In this document: piece by piece, positions 55,665-63,897 of the stretch
Numbering within the stretch: the first letter of the stretch is position 1
Layout of the letters: each line of letters begins with the position of its first letter
NCBI RefSeq assembly: GCF_018614585.1
Contig: NZ_JAGGOI010000008.1
Coordinates: 170,870 to 234,869, forward strand
Length of the DNA: 64,000 nucleotides
From: Streptomyces sp. ISL-1
Lineage (GTDB): Bacteria; Actinomycetota; Actinomycetes; Streptomycetales; Streptomycetaceae
Direction: 5' to 3'
Notes under the pieces: model-generated
The model's database searches: none
The model's input: only the letters and a program-made list of their open reading frames with translations
Told to the model about the DNA's origin: nothing
Position numbers and translations under genes: made by a program

Positions 55665-56012
55665 ATGGCGACAACGGAAGAGTGCCGCACCGCACTCGAC
55701 AAACTCTCGGACAACCTGGCACAGGCGGACGGCGACGTACGTGGCGCGGCCGCGCTCGACCGATCCCTCAGCTGCCACATCAAGGATCTGGACATCACCT
55801 TCACCGGGCGGCTGGACGACGGCCGGATCGCGGTGGCCGACACCTTCCCGGGTCCGCCGCGCGAGAAGGCGGAGATCCGCCTGGCGATGACCGGTGACGA
55901 CCTGGTGGCGATGGTCAACGGCGAGCTGAACTTCGCGAAGGCCTGGGCCTCGGGCCGGGTCAGGCTCGAGGCCGGCTTCCGCGATCTGCTGCGCCTCAGG
56001 ACACTGCTGTAG
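55665..56012 (+). CDS. SCP2 sterol-carrier-like protein
   Basis: 115 residues from the ATG at 55665; no ribosome binding site, but TACCGT ends 8 bp before it, so it may be leaderless. The SCP2 fold is suggested by IKDLDITFTGRLDDGRIAVA then EKAEIRLAMTGDDLVAMVNG and ELNFAKAWASGRVRLEAGFR. The family binds lipids or other hydrophobic ligands. Its 3' end overlaps the convergent ABC ATPase gene by 17 bp. Confidence 0.78.
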   Translation: MATTEECRTALDKLSDNLAQADGDVRGAAALDRSLSCHIKDLDITFTGRLDDGRIAVADTFPGPPREKAEIRLAMTGDDLVAMVNGELNFAKAWASGRVRLEAGFRDLLRLRTLL

Positions 56013-56799
56013 CGCTGCGCCTCCGGGCGGCCGGCACCACCAGCGGCGTCCCGGACTCCGGATCATCGATGACCTGGCTCTTCACCCCGAAGACGCGCTC
56101 CACCAAGTCGGCGGTGACCACGTCCGCGGGCGGGCCCTCGGCGACGACCTGCCCGTCGCGCAGTGCGATGAGGTGCGTCGCGTAACGGGCGGCCTGGTTG
56201 AGGTCGTGCAGTACGGCGACGAGTGTCCGCCCCTGCGTCTCGTGCAGCTCCGCGCACAGGTCGAGCACTTCGAGCTGGTGCTGGATGTCGAGGAACGTCG
56301 TGGGCTCGTCGAGCAGCAGCAGCGGGGTCTGCTGGGCCAGCGCCATCGCGATCCATACGCGCTGCCGCTGCCCGCCGGACAATTCATCGACATAGCGCTC
56401 TGCCAGTTCACCGACTCCGGTCGCGGCCATCGACTCCTCGACAATCCGCTCGTCCTCGGGCGACCACTGGCGCAGGAGTCCCTGGTGCGGATAGCGGCCG
56501 CGCGCGACCAGGTCCGCGACAGTGATCCCGTCAGGCGCGATCGACGACTGCGGCAGCAGGCCGAGCGTCCTGGCAACCTTCTTCGCGGGCAGCAAGTGGA
56601 TGACCTGCCCGTCGAGCAGGACCCGGCCCTGAGCCGGCTTGAGCATCCGGGACAGGGCGCGCAGCAAAGTCGACTTCCCGCAGGCGTTCGGACCGACGAT
56701 CACCGTGAAGGAGTTGTCGGGGATGTCCACCGAGAGGTTCTCGGCGATGACGCGCCGGTCGTAGCCGAGGGTGACCGATTCGGCGGTGAGGCGCTGCAT
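55996..56799 (-). CDS. Siderophore ABC transporter, ATP-binding protein (FecE-like)
   Basis: 267 residues from the ATG at 56799 with AGGAG ten bases upstream (MQRLTAESVTLGYDRRVIAE); an ATG at 56838 overlapping the permease stop is possible. Walker A VIVGPNACGKSTLLRALSRM, signature ELSGGQRQRVWIAMALAQQT, Walker B PLLLLDEPTTFLDIQHQLEV and H-loop VLHDLNQAARYATH are intact. It energises iron-siderophore import with the two upstream permeases. Confidence 0.94.
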   Translation of the reverse strand: MQRLTAESVTLGYDRRVIAENLSVDIPDNSFTVIVGPNACGKSTLLRALSRMLKPAQGRVLLDGQVIHLLPAKKVARTLGLLPQSSIAPDGITVADLVARGRYPHQGLLRQWSPEDERIVEESMAATGVGELAERYVDELSGGQRQRVWIAMALAQQTPLLLLDEPTTFLDIQHQLEVLDLCAELHETQGRTLVAVLHDLNQAARYATHLIALRDGQVVAEGPPADVVTADLVERVFGVKSQVIDDPESGTPLVVPAARRRSATAVS

Positions 56800-56834
56800 G
56801 GGGGGCGTACTCCTGGATCGGGGGTTCACGGGGT

Positions 56835-57899
56835 TCATATGCGGCCCGCCTTGCGTTCGGTGACCAGCAGCCAGAGCAGATAGCAGCCGCCGAGCACCCC
56901 GCTCACCACACCGACCGGCAGTTGGCGCTCGCCGAAGGCGGTGGTGGCCACCCAGTCGGCGATCAGCAGCAGCGCGGCGCCCATCACCGCGGCCGCGGCG
57001 AGGTTCGGCCCCGGCGAGCGGGTCACCCGGCGGGCGAGCTGGGGCGCGCTCAGCGCGACGAAGGCGATCGGCCCGGCTGCCGCGGTGGCGACCGCGACGA
57101 GCACCACGCCCGAGCCCATCAGCACCATGCGGGTGCGTTCGACCGGGACGCCCAGCGCGTACGCCGCGTCGTCGCCCATCTCCAGCATCCGCAGCGGCCG
57201 CCCGTACATGAGCACCAGCGGGACCAGGACGGCGCACATCCCGAGCAGCGGCCAGACCTGGGCCCAGTCACGGCCGTCGAGCGAGCCGGTCATCCACAGC
57301 GTGGCCCGGCCGGCGTCGACCAGGCTGGCCCTGGTCAGCAGATAGTGGTTGGCGGCGGTGAGCATGGCGGCGACGCCGATGCCTACGAGGACCAGCCGGT
57401 AGCCGTGCACGCCCCGCTTCCACGCCAGCAGATAGACCGCGACGCCGGTCACCACCCCGCCGACGACCGCGCCACCCGCCACCGCGACCGCCCCGCCGTC
57501 GAAGAGCACGATCGCGCTCAGCGCGCCGACGGTCGCGCCCTGCCCGAAGCCGATCACATCCGGACTCCCCAGCGGATTGCGGGAGATGGACTGGAAGATC
57601 GCGCCGCTGAGGGCGAGGGAAGCGCCGACGAGCAGTCCGACGAGCACCCGCGGCAGCCGCAGGTCCTTGACGATGAACTCCTGCGCCGGGGCGCCGTTCC
57701 CGAGGAGCGTGGCGATGACCTCGCCGGGCGAGATCGGGAAGTCGCCGCTGCCGATCAGTACGACTCCGGCGGCCAGGACGGCCGCGGCGAGCAGCAGGAC
57801 GACGGCGGCCGCCCTTGGATCGACCCGCACGGAGAGCCCGCCGGGAGTGCGTATCGCCTTCACGGCCTTCACCCTCACGGCCATTACCCTCACGGCCAT
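56835..57899 (-). CDS. Siderophore ABC transporter permease (FecCD family), second subunit
   Basis: 354 residues from the ATG at 57899, which overlaps the first permease's stop (TGATG). The N-terminus reads MAVRVMAVRVKAVKAIRTPG, made by a duplicated 15-bp unit, so the ATG at 57884 may also be used. About ten helices, with LRLPRVLVGLLVGASLALSG and the family-typical GPIAFVALSAPQLARRVT coupling loop. It forms the heterodimeric channel with the first permease. Confidence 0.93.
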   Translation of the reverse strand: MAVRVMAVRVKAVKAIRTPGGLSVRVDPRAAAVVLLLAAAVLAAGVVLIGSGDFPISPGEVIATLLGNGAPAQEFIVKDLRLPRVLVGLLVGASLALSGAIFQSISRNPLGSPDVIGFGQGATVGALSAIVLFDGGAVAVAGGAVVGGVVTGVAVYLLAWKRGVHGYRLVLVGIGVAAMLTAANHYLLTRASLVDAGRATLWMTGSLDGRDWAQVWPLLGMCAVLVPLVLMYGRPLRMLEMGDDAAYALGVPVERTRMVLMGSGVVLVAVATAAAGPIAFVALSAPQLARRVTRSPGPNLAAAAVMGAALLLIADWVATTAFGERQLPVGVVSGVLGGCYLLWLLVTERKAGRI

Positions 57900-58951
57900 C
57901 ACAGCTGGGCCATCCTCTTGCGGCGTACGAGATGGATGAAGACGGGCCCGCCGATCAGCGCCGTGACGACGCCGACCTGGAGCTCGGAGGGGCGGGTGAC
58001 GACCCGGCCGACGACATCGGCGCCGAGCAGCAGGACGGGCGACAGAACGGTCGCGTACGGCAGGATCCACCGCATGTCGGGTCCGGTGATGGTGCGCACC
58101 AGGTGCGGGATCATCAGCCCGATGAAGACGATCGGCCCGCAGGCGGCGGTGGCCGCCCCGCACAGCAGCGTGACGGTGAGCATCGCGAGAGCGCGCGTAC
58201 GGTTCAGATGCGCGCCGAGCGCGTGGGCGGTGTCGTCGCCCATCTCCATGGCGTTGAGCGGCCGCGCGAGCAGCAGCGCGAGCACCACGCCGACGCCGAT
58301 GAACGGTGCCACCTTGCCAATGGTCGCCATGTCGGCCGAGGCCAGTGAGCCGACCGTCCAGAACCGCAGCCGTTCCAGGGCGGCGGCGTCCAGCAGCTGT
58401 ACGGCGTTGATGTAGCCGTAGAGCGCGGCAGTGGCCGCGGTCCCGGCGAGCGCGAGCCGTACCGGAGTGGCGCCGCGGCTGCCGCCGAGGATGTACACGA
58501 GCACGGAGACCACTGCCGCGCCGAGGAACGCGAACCACACATAGCCGGTGAGCGATGTGACGCCGAGGAAGCTGATGGCGGATACGACGGCGGCCGACGC
58601 GCCCGCGTTCACGCCGAGCAGCCCGGGTTCCGCCAGCGGGTTGCGCGTCAACGCCTGCATCACGGCGCCCGCGAGGCCCAGCGCCGCGCCGACGATCAGA
58701 CCGAGCAGGGTCCGCGGCACGCGCACATCGTGGACGATCACGTCATTACCGGCACCCGCGTTGTGGAACATGCCGTGCCACACGTCGGACAGGGGGATCG
58801 ACTTGGCACCCACGGCGATGCTCGCGACACACACCAGCAGCAGGAGACCGACGGACACCAGCAGGCCGGTGGCGCGCACCGCGTGGCGCCTTTGGGACGC
58901 AGCTGCGGATATCGGCTCCGCGCTCTGTTCGGGGGGACTGTCGACCAACAC
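57899..58951 (-). CDS. Siderophore ABC transporter permease (FecCD family), first subunit
   Basis: 350 residues from the GTG at 58951, with no ribosome binding site and a -10-like TAACCT 8 bp upstream, consistent with a leaderless mRNA. VPRTLLGLIVGAALGLAGAV then MQALTRNPLAEPGLLGVNAG and CGPIVFIGLMIPHLVRTITG are typical FecCD blocks, with nine to ten helices. It is the first gene of a three-gene import operon preceded by an iron box. No substrate-binding lipoprotein gene is present in the operon. Confidence 0.94.
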   Translation of the reverse strand: MLVDSPPEQSAEPISAAASQRRHAVRATGLLVSVGLLLLVCVASIAVGAKSIPLSDVWHGMFHNAGAGNDVIVHDVRVPRTLLGLIVGAALGLAGAVMQALTRNPLAEPGLLGVNAGASAAVVSAISFLGVTSLTGYVWFAFLGAAVVSVLVYILGGSRGATPVRLALAGTAATAALYGYINAVQLLDAAALERLRFWTVGSLASADMATIGKVAPFIGVGVVLALLLARPLNAMEMGDDTAHALGAHLNRTRALAMLTVTLLCGAATAACGPIVFIGLMIPHLVRTITGPDMRWILPYATVLSPVLLLGADVVGRVVTRPSELQVGVVTALIGGPVFIHLVRRKRMAQL

Positions 58952-58955
58952 GAGG

Positions 58956-58974
58956 TTAGGTTAGCCTACCCTCC
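58956..58974. promoter_or_regulatory. Iron box (DmdR/IdeR/DtxR operator)
   Basis: TTAGGTTAGCCTACCCTCC matches the 19-bp consensus TTAGGTTAGSCTAACCTAA in about 16 positions and ends 4 bp before the permease start codon. On the minus strand it covers the -10 region, so iron-loaded DmdR/IdeR would repress the uptake genes. Confidence 0.8.
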
Positions 58975-58999
58975 CATCGATCAAGCCCCCGGACGCGGC

Positions 59000-60028
59000 C
59001 TACAACCCCAGCCGGGACAACGCCTTGCCCGGGTCCAGCGTGCACACGCCCTCCCCGGCCTGCGTCCACGCGGCCGCGCACAGCGCCCGCAGCCCGTCCA
59101 TCGACTCGCCCTCGCCGTCGAGCGCCAGTTCCTCGTCGCGTGCGGACGCGGTCCACCCGCCGCACGTGAACCCGCCGTCCCCATCGGCCACTTCGGGCTG
59201 CCCGGTCAGCATCCCGCGCAGATCGGCATCCACATAGGTCGGCCGGTGCTCGGGCGGCGCGGCCAGCAGCTGCGCCGCGTCGGTCACCCCGGTCAGTACG
59301 AGCAGCGAGTCCACGCGCCCGTTGAACGCGCCCTCGATGTCCGTGTCCAGCCGGTCCCCGACCACCAGCGGCTTGCGCGCGCCCGTACGCAGGATCGTCT
59401 CCTTGTGCATCGGCGGCAGCGGCTTTCCCGCCACCTGCGGCTCCGCGCCCGTCGCGATCCGTACGACCTCGACGGCCGCACCGTTGCCGGGCGCGATCCC
59501 TCGCGCGCTGGGAATCGTCAGGTCGGTGTTGGACGCGAACCACGGCACACCCCGGGCGATCGCGTAACACGCCTCCGCGAACCGCCCCCAACGCAGATCA
59601 GGACCGCCGTACCCCTGCACCACCGCCGCCGGATCGTCGTCCGCTGACTCCACCGGCTCAAGGCCCCGCTCACGAAGCGCGACGCGTAGTCCCTCCCCGC
59701 CGATCACCAGCACCCGGGACCCGGCCGGCACCTGCTCGGAGATCAACCGGGCGACGGCCTGCGCCGAGTTGATGACGTCCGACGCATTGGTCGGCACACC
59801 CAGCTCGGTGATGTGCGCGGCCACGGCCTCGGGCGGCCGCAGCGCGTTGTTCGTCACATACGCGAGGTGCATTCCCCGCTCCCGCGCCGTCAGCAGCGAA
59901 TCCACAGCGTGCGTGATCGCCTCGCCGCCCGCGTACACCACGCCGTCCAGATCGAGCAGTGCCGTGTCGTACGCCTCGCTCAGCGCCGTAGCGCTTCCGC
60001 CGGGCCGGTTCCTGCTCTGCTGGCTCAT
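59000..60028 (-). CDS. HAD-IIA family phosphatase
   Basis: 342 residues, ATG with GGAG nine bases upstream. HAD motif I LLDLDGVVYAGGEAITHAVD, motif II AYVTNNALRPPEAVAAHI, C2-type cap domain, and motif III/IV KPLVVGDRLDTDIEGAFNGR. NagD/phosphoglycolate-phosphatase-like members dephosphorylate small sugar or nucleotide phosphates. After the HAD core the last 60 residues (LALDGEGESMDGLRALCAAA) form an extra domain common in actinobacterial members. It is the only gene between the transporter and DUF1015 on its strand. Confidence 0.9.
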   Translation of the reverse strand: MSQQSRNRPGGSATALSEAYDTALLDLDGVVYAGGEAITHAVDSLLTARERGMHLAYVTNNALRPPEAVAAHITELGVPTNASDVINSAQAVARLISEQVPAGSRVLVIGGEGLRVALRERGLEPVESADDDPAAVVQGYGGPDLRWGRFAEACYAIARGVPWFASNTDLTIPSARGIAPGNGAAVEVVRIATGAEPQVAGKPLPPMHKETILRTGARKPLVVGDRLDTDIEGAFNGRVDSLLVLTGVTDAAQLLAAPPEHRPTYVDADLRGMLTGQPEVADGDGGFTCGGWTASARDEELALDGEGESMDGLRALCAAAWTQAGEGVCTLDPGKALSRLGL

Positions 60029-60100
60029 TCGTTTCCGCTCCTCACTCGGGTGCCACTCCCCCGATCATCGCTCATCCGCGCACCCACATACGATGCACGA

Positions 60101-61381
60101 ATGAACACAGAAGGTCCCGCGGCCAATGACGGTCTGCACTTGATCCCGTTCCGTGGACTGCGCTACGTCCCCGAGCGGGTGGGCAGCCTCGCCGCCGTGA
60201 CCTCGCCGCCGTACGACGTCGTCGTCAGGCCCGACGGACTGCTCCACCTCGAGTCCGCGGACCCCCACAACATCGTCCGGCTGATCCTCCCGCAGGCGAC
60301 CACCGCGAGCGCCCGCCACCAGCAGGCCGCCGAAACCCTCACCCGCTGGCTGGCCGACGGCGTCCTGGCCGCGGACCCCGAGCCGGCGCTGTATGTGTAC
60401 GAGCAGCGCCAGGGCGACATCCTGCAGCGCGGAGTCATCGGGGCGCTCGCCCTGTCCGAGCCGTCCGAAGGAGTCGTTCTCCCCCACGAGGACGTGATGC
60501 CGGACATCGTCGCGGACCGCGCGGCCCTGATGCGCACCACCGCCGCCAACCTGGAACCACTGCTCCTCACCTACCGCAGCATGGGCAGCGCGACCGGCGC
60601 GACCGCCGTCGTCGAACGCACGGTCCTGCGTTCGCCGCTGCTGGCGACCACAACGGAGGACGGCTTCAGCCATCGCCTGTGGTCGGTGACGGACGCCGCC
60701 GATCTGGCCGAGATCCACGCCGACCTGTCCGACCGTCAGGCCCTGATCGCCGACGGCCACCACCGCTGGGCGACGTATCTGCGACTTCGCGCCGAACACT
60801 CCTCGCCCAGCCCGTGGAACTACGGCCTCGTCCTGCTGGTCGACACGGCCCGTTACCCGCTGCGGGTCCGCGCCATCCACCGTCTGCTGCATCGCCTCCC
60901 GGTCTCCGAGGCGCTCGCCGCGCTGACCGGCACCTTCCGCGTCCAGCGCCTGGAAGTCCCGCTCCCGCAGGCCTTGGAGGCCCTCGCGGACGCGGCGGCC
61001 GAAGGGAACGCCTTCCTCCTCGCGGGCGACGGCGCCTTCCACCTCGTCGACCGCCCGGACCCGGGACTGCTGTCCCGCACGGTGCGCGCCGACCGCCCGG
61101 AGGCCTGGCGCACGCTCGACGCGACGGTCCTGCACTCGACGCTCCTGGACGACATCTGGCGGATCCCGGACACCCCGGAACACATCGCGTACATCCACGA
61201 CACCGAGGCGGTCGTGACGCAGGCCGAACTCCGCGGCGGTACGGCGGTGTTGATGCATCCGGTACGGGAAGAGGTGGTACGGGACCTCGCCCGCGAGGGT
61301 GTCACGATGCCCCGCAAGTCCACGTCGTTCGGCCCCAAGCCGGCGACGGGCCTGGTGCTGAGAAGCCTGGCGCTGGACTAG
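60101..61381 (+). CDS. DUF1015 family protein
   Basis: 426 residues from the ATG at 60101; no ribosome binding site, TACGAT ends 6 bp before it, suggesting a leaderless mRNA. It starts MNTEGPAANDGLHLIPFRGL then RYVPERVGSLAAVTSPPYDV, and has YVYEQRQGDILQRGVIGALA, LPHEDVMPDIVADRA and the IADGHHRWATYLRLR block: full DUF1015 pattern. The family is uncharacterised enzymatically; the GHHR-containing motif suggests a catalytic or metal site. Divergent from the HAD gene. Confidence 0.9.
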   Translation: MNTEGPAANDGLHLIPFRGLRYVPERVGSLAAVTSPPYDVVVRPDGLLHLESADPHNIVRLILPQATTASARHQQAAETLTRWLADGVLAADPEPALYVYEQRQGDILQRGVIGALALSEPSEGVVLPHEDVMPDIVADRAALMRTTAANLEPLLLTYRSMGSATGATAVVERTVLRSPLLATTTEDGFSHRLWSVTDAADLAEIHADLSDRQALIADGHHRWATYLRLRAEHSSPSPWNYGLVLLVDTARYPLRVRAIHRLLHRLPVSEALAALTGTFRVQRLEVPLPQALEALADAAAEGNAFLLAGDGAFHLVDRPDPGLLSRTVRADRPEAWRTLDATVLHSTLLDDIWRIPDTPEHIAYIHDTEAVVTQAELRGGTAVLMHPVREEVVRDLAREGVTMPRKSTSFGPKPATGLVLRSLALD

Positions 61382-61400
61382 GGGGTATACGGGCAAACGA

Positions 61401-61432
61401 AAGGGCGGCACCCCGGCCGGGGTGCCGCCCTT
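61401..61432. terminator. Bidirectional terminator
   Basis: AAGGGCGGCACCCCGG / CCGGGGTGCCGCCCTT, a perfect 32-bp palindrome between two convergent genes, followed by T-rich sequence on the plus strand. Confidence 0.9.
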
Positions 61433-61446
61433 CTCGTTACCTGCTG

Positions 61447-63642
61447 CTACTCGGACTTGTCACCGTCGACATCGTCGGACGCGTCATCCGGGTCGGATAC
61501 GTCGTCTGTGTCGGTGGCGTCGTCCGCGCCGTCGGCATCATCCAGGTCGGTGGCGTCGTCCGCCTCGTCCGCCTCGTCCGCGTCATCCGTGTCGATGGCG
61601 TCGACGAACTCCACGCCGTCCAACTCCGCGAGTCGGTCCGAGGCGTCGGTTGCCCCATCCTTGTCCGCTTCGAGCGCCTTGGCGAACCACTCACGCGCCT
61701 CAGCCTCACGTCCGGCCGCCAGCAGTGCGTCGGCGTACGCGTAACGCAGCCGCGGAGTCCAGGGCTGTATGGAGTTGGACGCCAGCTCGGGGCTCTGCAG
61801 GGTCACGATGGCCGCGTCGATCTGCCCCATGTCCCTGCGCGCGCCGGCCGCGACCAGCCGCATCTCGACCTGACCCGCCTTGTCGAGCTTCTGCACCTCG
61901 GGCTCACCGGCCATCGCCATCGCCCGCTCGGGCCGCCCGAGCCCACGCTCGCAGTCCGCCATGACGGGCCACAGCTCAACGCTCCCGGTCATCCGCCGGG
62001 CCGCCCGGAACTCGGCCAGAGCCTCCGCGTACTTCTGCGTCGCGTACGCCGCGAAGCCCGCGGCCTCGCGCACGGCGGCCACACGCGAGGCGAGCCGCAG
62101 CGCGATCTTGGAGTATGCGTACGCCTGCTCCGGGTCCTCGTCGATCAGGTTGGCGACCATGACGAGGTTCCTGGCGACGTCCTCGGCAAGACCCTTGGGC
62201 AGGCTCATCAGCTCCTGCCGTACGTCCTTGTCGATCTCTTCGCCCGTGACGTCGTCGGGAATCGGCAGCCGCTTGATCGGCTCGCGGTCCCCGCGGTCGC
62301 GGTCACGGTCGTCGCGGCGTCCGCCACCACGGTCGTCCCGGGACCCGCGAGAGCCACCGCGGTCGTCGCGCCGGTCACGGTCATCGCGCGGCCCGCGGTA
62401 CCCACCGCCGGAACGGTCGTCACGCCGGAACCCGCCACCACCGCCGCCTCCGGTGGGACGTCCACCACGGTCGTCATCACGACGCGGCCCACTCGGCCGG
62501 TCACGGTCGTCACGCCGGAACCCGCCGCCACCACCGCTTCCGCTGGGACGCCCACCACGATCGTCATCACGACGCGGCCCACTCGGCCGGTCACGGTCGT
62601 CACGCCGGAACCCGCCGCCACCGCCACTACTGGGCCGAGAGCCACGGTCGTCGCGCTGCCCACCGCGGTAGCCACCACGGTCGTCGTCGCGACGGACGGA
62701 CGGACGCTCATCACGGCCCCGGTCGTCACGCCGGAATCCACCCGGACGCTCATCACGCTTGTCGTCGCGCCGGTCACGGTCATCGCGCGGCCCGCGGTAC
62801 CCACCGCCACCGCCACTGCTGGGGCGAGAACCGTAACTACCACCACTGCTGGGGCGAGAGCCACGGTCGTCACGCTGGCCACCGCGGGAGCCACCACGGT
62901 CGTCGTCGCGACGGACCGACGGACGCTCATCACGGCCCCGGTCGTCACGCCGGTCGTCACTGCGCCCGTAGCCGCCACCACTGGGACGTCCACCACGATC
63001 GTCGTCACGACGCGGCCCACTCGGCCGGTCGTCGCGACGCCCATAGCCGCCGCCACCACCGGAACGGTCATCGCGCCGGAACCCGCCGCCACCACTGCTG
63101 GGGCGAGAGCCGTATCCGCCACCGCTCGGGCGCGAACCACGGTCGCCACTGCTGGGGCGGGAACCACGGTCGTCGCCGCTCGGACGAGAGCCGTACCCGC
63201 CACCACTCGGGCGAGAACCACGGTCGCCACTGCTGGGGCGAGAACCACGGTCGTCGCCGCTCGGACGAGAGCCGTACCCGCCACCACTGCTGGGACGAGA
63301 GCCGTATCCGCCACCACTGGGGCGCGAACCACGGTCGCCACTGCTGGGGCGAGAACCACGGTCGTCGCCGCTCGGACGGGAACCGCGGTCGTCGCGCTGC
63401 CCGCCTCGGTACCCACCACGGTCATCGTCCCGACGCGGACCACGGTCGTCACGACCCCGGTCACGGTCTCGGTCATCGCGACCACCGGGACGGTCATCAC
63501 TTCGGTCATTACGTCGATCGTCACGACGCGGACCACGATCACGATCCCGGTCGTCACGGCCACCGCGGAAGCCGCCCCGCTCACCACCGTCCTTACGACG
63601 TGGCTCGCGCTCCGGACGATCGTCGGGAGAGTTGGTGGACAT
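61447..63642 (-). CDS. TPR-like protein with a very long RGG/RDD-rich disordered region
   Basis: 731 residues, ATG with AGGAG eight bases upstream. Residues about 1-450 consist of repeats such as RDDRGSRPS, GGGYGSRPS, RRDDDRGGRPSG and GFRRDDRD: Arg, Gly, Asp and Ser only, no folded structure expected. Then EPIKRLPIPDDVTGEEIDKD and about 220 residues of helical TPR-like repeats (EDPEQAYAYSKIALRLASRV, YAEALAEFRAARRMTGSVEL). The end (678-731) is almost pure Asp/Glu/Ala/Thr. The folded core is a conserved streptomycete tetratricopeptide protein. RGG tracts bind RNA in other systems; an RNA-related role here is inference. Confidence 0.82.
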   Translation of the reverse strand: MSTNSPDDRPEREPRRKDGGERGGFRGGRDDRDRDRGPRRDDRRNDRSDDRPGGRDDRDRDRGRDDRGPRRDDDRGGYRGGQRDDRGSRPSGDDRGSRPSSGDRGSRPSGGGYGSRPSSGGGYGSRPSGDDRGSRPSSGDRGSRPSGGGYGSRPSGDDRGSRPSSGDRGSRPSGGGYGSRPSSGGGGFRRDDRSGGGGGYGRRDDRPSGPRRDDDRGGRPSGGGYGRSDDRRDDRGRDERPSVRRDDDRGGSRGGQRDDRGSRPSSGGSYGSRPSSGGGGGYRGPRDDRDRRDDKRDERPGGFRRDDRGRDERPSVRRDDDRGGYRGGQRDDRGSRPSSGGGGGFRRDDRDRPSGPRRDDDRGGRPSGSGGGGGFRRDDRDRPSGPRRDDDRGGRPTGGGGGGGFRRDDRSGGGYRGPRDDRDRRDDRGGSRGSRDDRGGGRRDDRDRDRGDREPIKRLPIPDDVTGEEIDKDVRQELMSLPKGLAEDVARNLVMVANLIDEDPEQAYAYSKIALRLASRVAAVREAAGFAAYATQKYAEALAEFRAARRMTGSVELWPVMADCERGLGRPERAMAMAGEPEVQKLDKAGQVEMRLVAAGARRDMGQIDAAIVTLQSPELASNSIQPWTPRLRYAYADALLAAGREAEAREWFAKALEADKDGATDASDRLAELDGVEFVDAIDTDDADEADEADDATDLDDADGADDATDTDDVSDPDDASDDVDGDKSE
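62290..63470. repeat. In-frame degenerate repeats of the RGG/RDD region
   Basis: Units of 15-30 bp (for example CCACCACTGCTGGGGCGAGA and CGGTCGTCGCGACG variants) recur dozens of times, all in the frame of the minus-strand protein. Block-wise duplications are visible, such as the near-identical segments around 62460-62520 and 62560-62610. It is coding repetition, not a CRISPR array. Confidence 0.8.
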
Positions 63643-63728
63643 CGGCGTGACTCCTGTCTTCGGGTACTGCAGTCATTCTCGCGCAGCCGGCCTTCGGACG
63701 CGCTTTGTAAAAGCAAGGCAAAACAAAA

Positions 63729-63770
63729 AAGGACCCATGGTCCAGCATGAACGCTGGACCATGGGTCCTT
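63729..63770 (-). terminator. rRNA operon terminator
   Basis: AAGGACCCATGGTCCAGC / GCTGGACCATGGGTCCTT, perfect 18-bp stem with a 6-base loop, followed on the minus strand by a T-rich run. It lies 9 bp after the 5S gene. Confidence 0.95.
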
Positions 63771-63778
63771 GAAAGATT

Positions 63779-63897
63779 GTTCGGCGGCGTCCTACTCTCC
63801 CACAGGGTCCCCCCTGCAGTACCATCGGCGCTGAAAGGCTTAGCTTCCGGGTTCGGAATGTAACCGGGCGTTTCCCTAACGCAATGACCACCGAAAC
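63779..63897 (-). rRNA. rrf: 5S ribosomal RNA
   Basis: Reading the minus strand it begins GTTTCGGTGGTCATTGCGTT and ends GGACGCCGCCGAAC, with the internal CCCGGTTACATTCCGAACCC (loop B/C region) and GATGGTACTGCAGGGGGGAC typical of streptomycete 5S. Ends pair to form helix I. About 119 nt. It is the last gene of an rRNA operon that comes from the right of the window. Confidence 0.96.

Noticed and set aside
62290..63470. CRISPR-like regular repetition
   Set aside because: Units vary in length, stay in the coding frame and have no unique spacers, so this is protein-coding repetition.
60679..63750. 1023-codon plus-strand frame with TTVVT repeats
   Set aside because: It is a shadow of DUF1015 (other frame) and of the RGG/RDD gene (antisense); the repeats simply mirror the minus-strand repeats.
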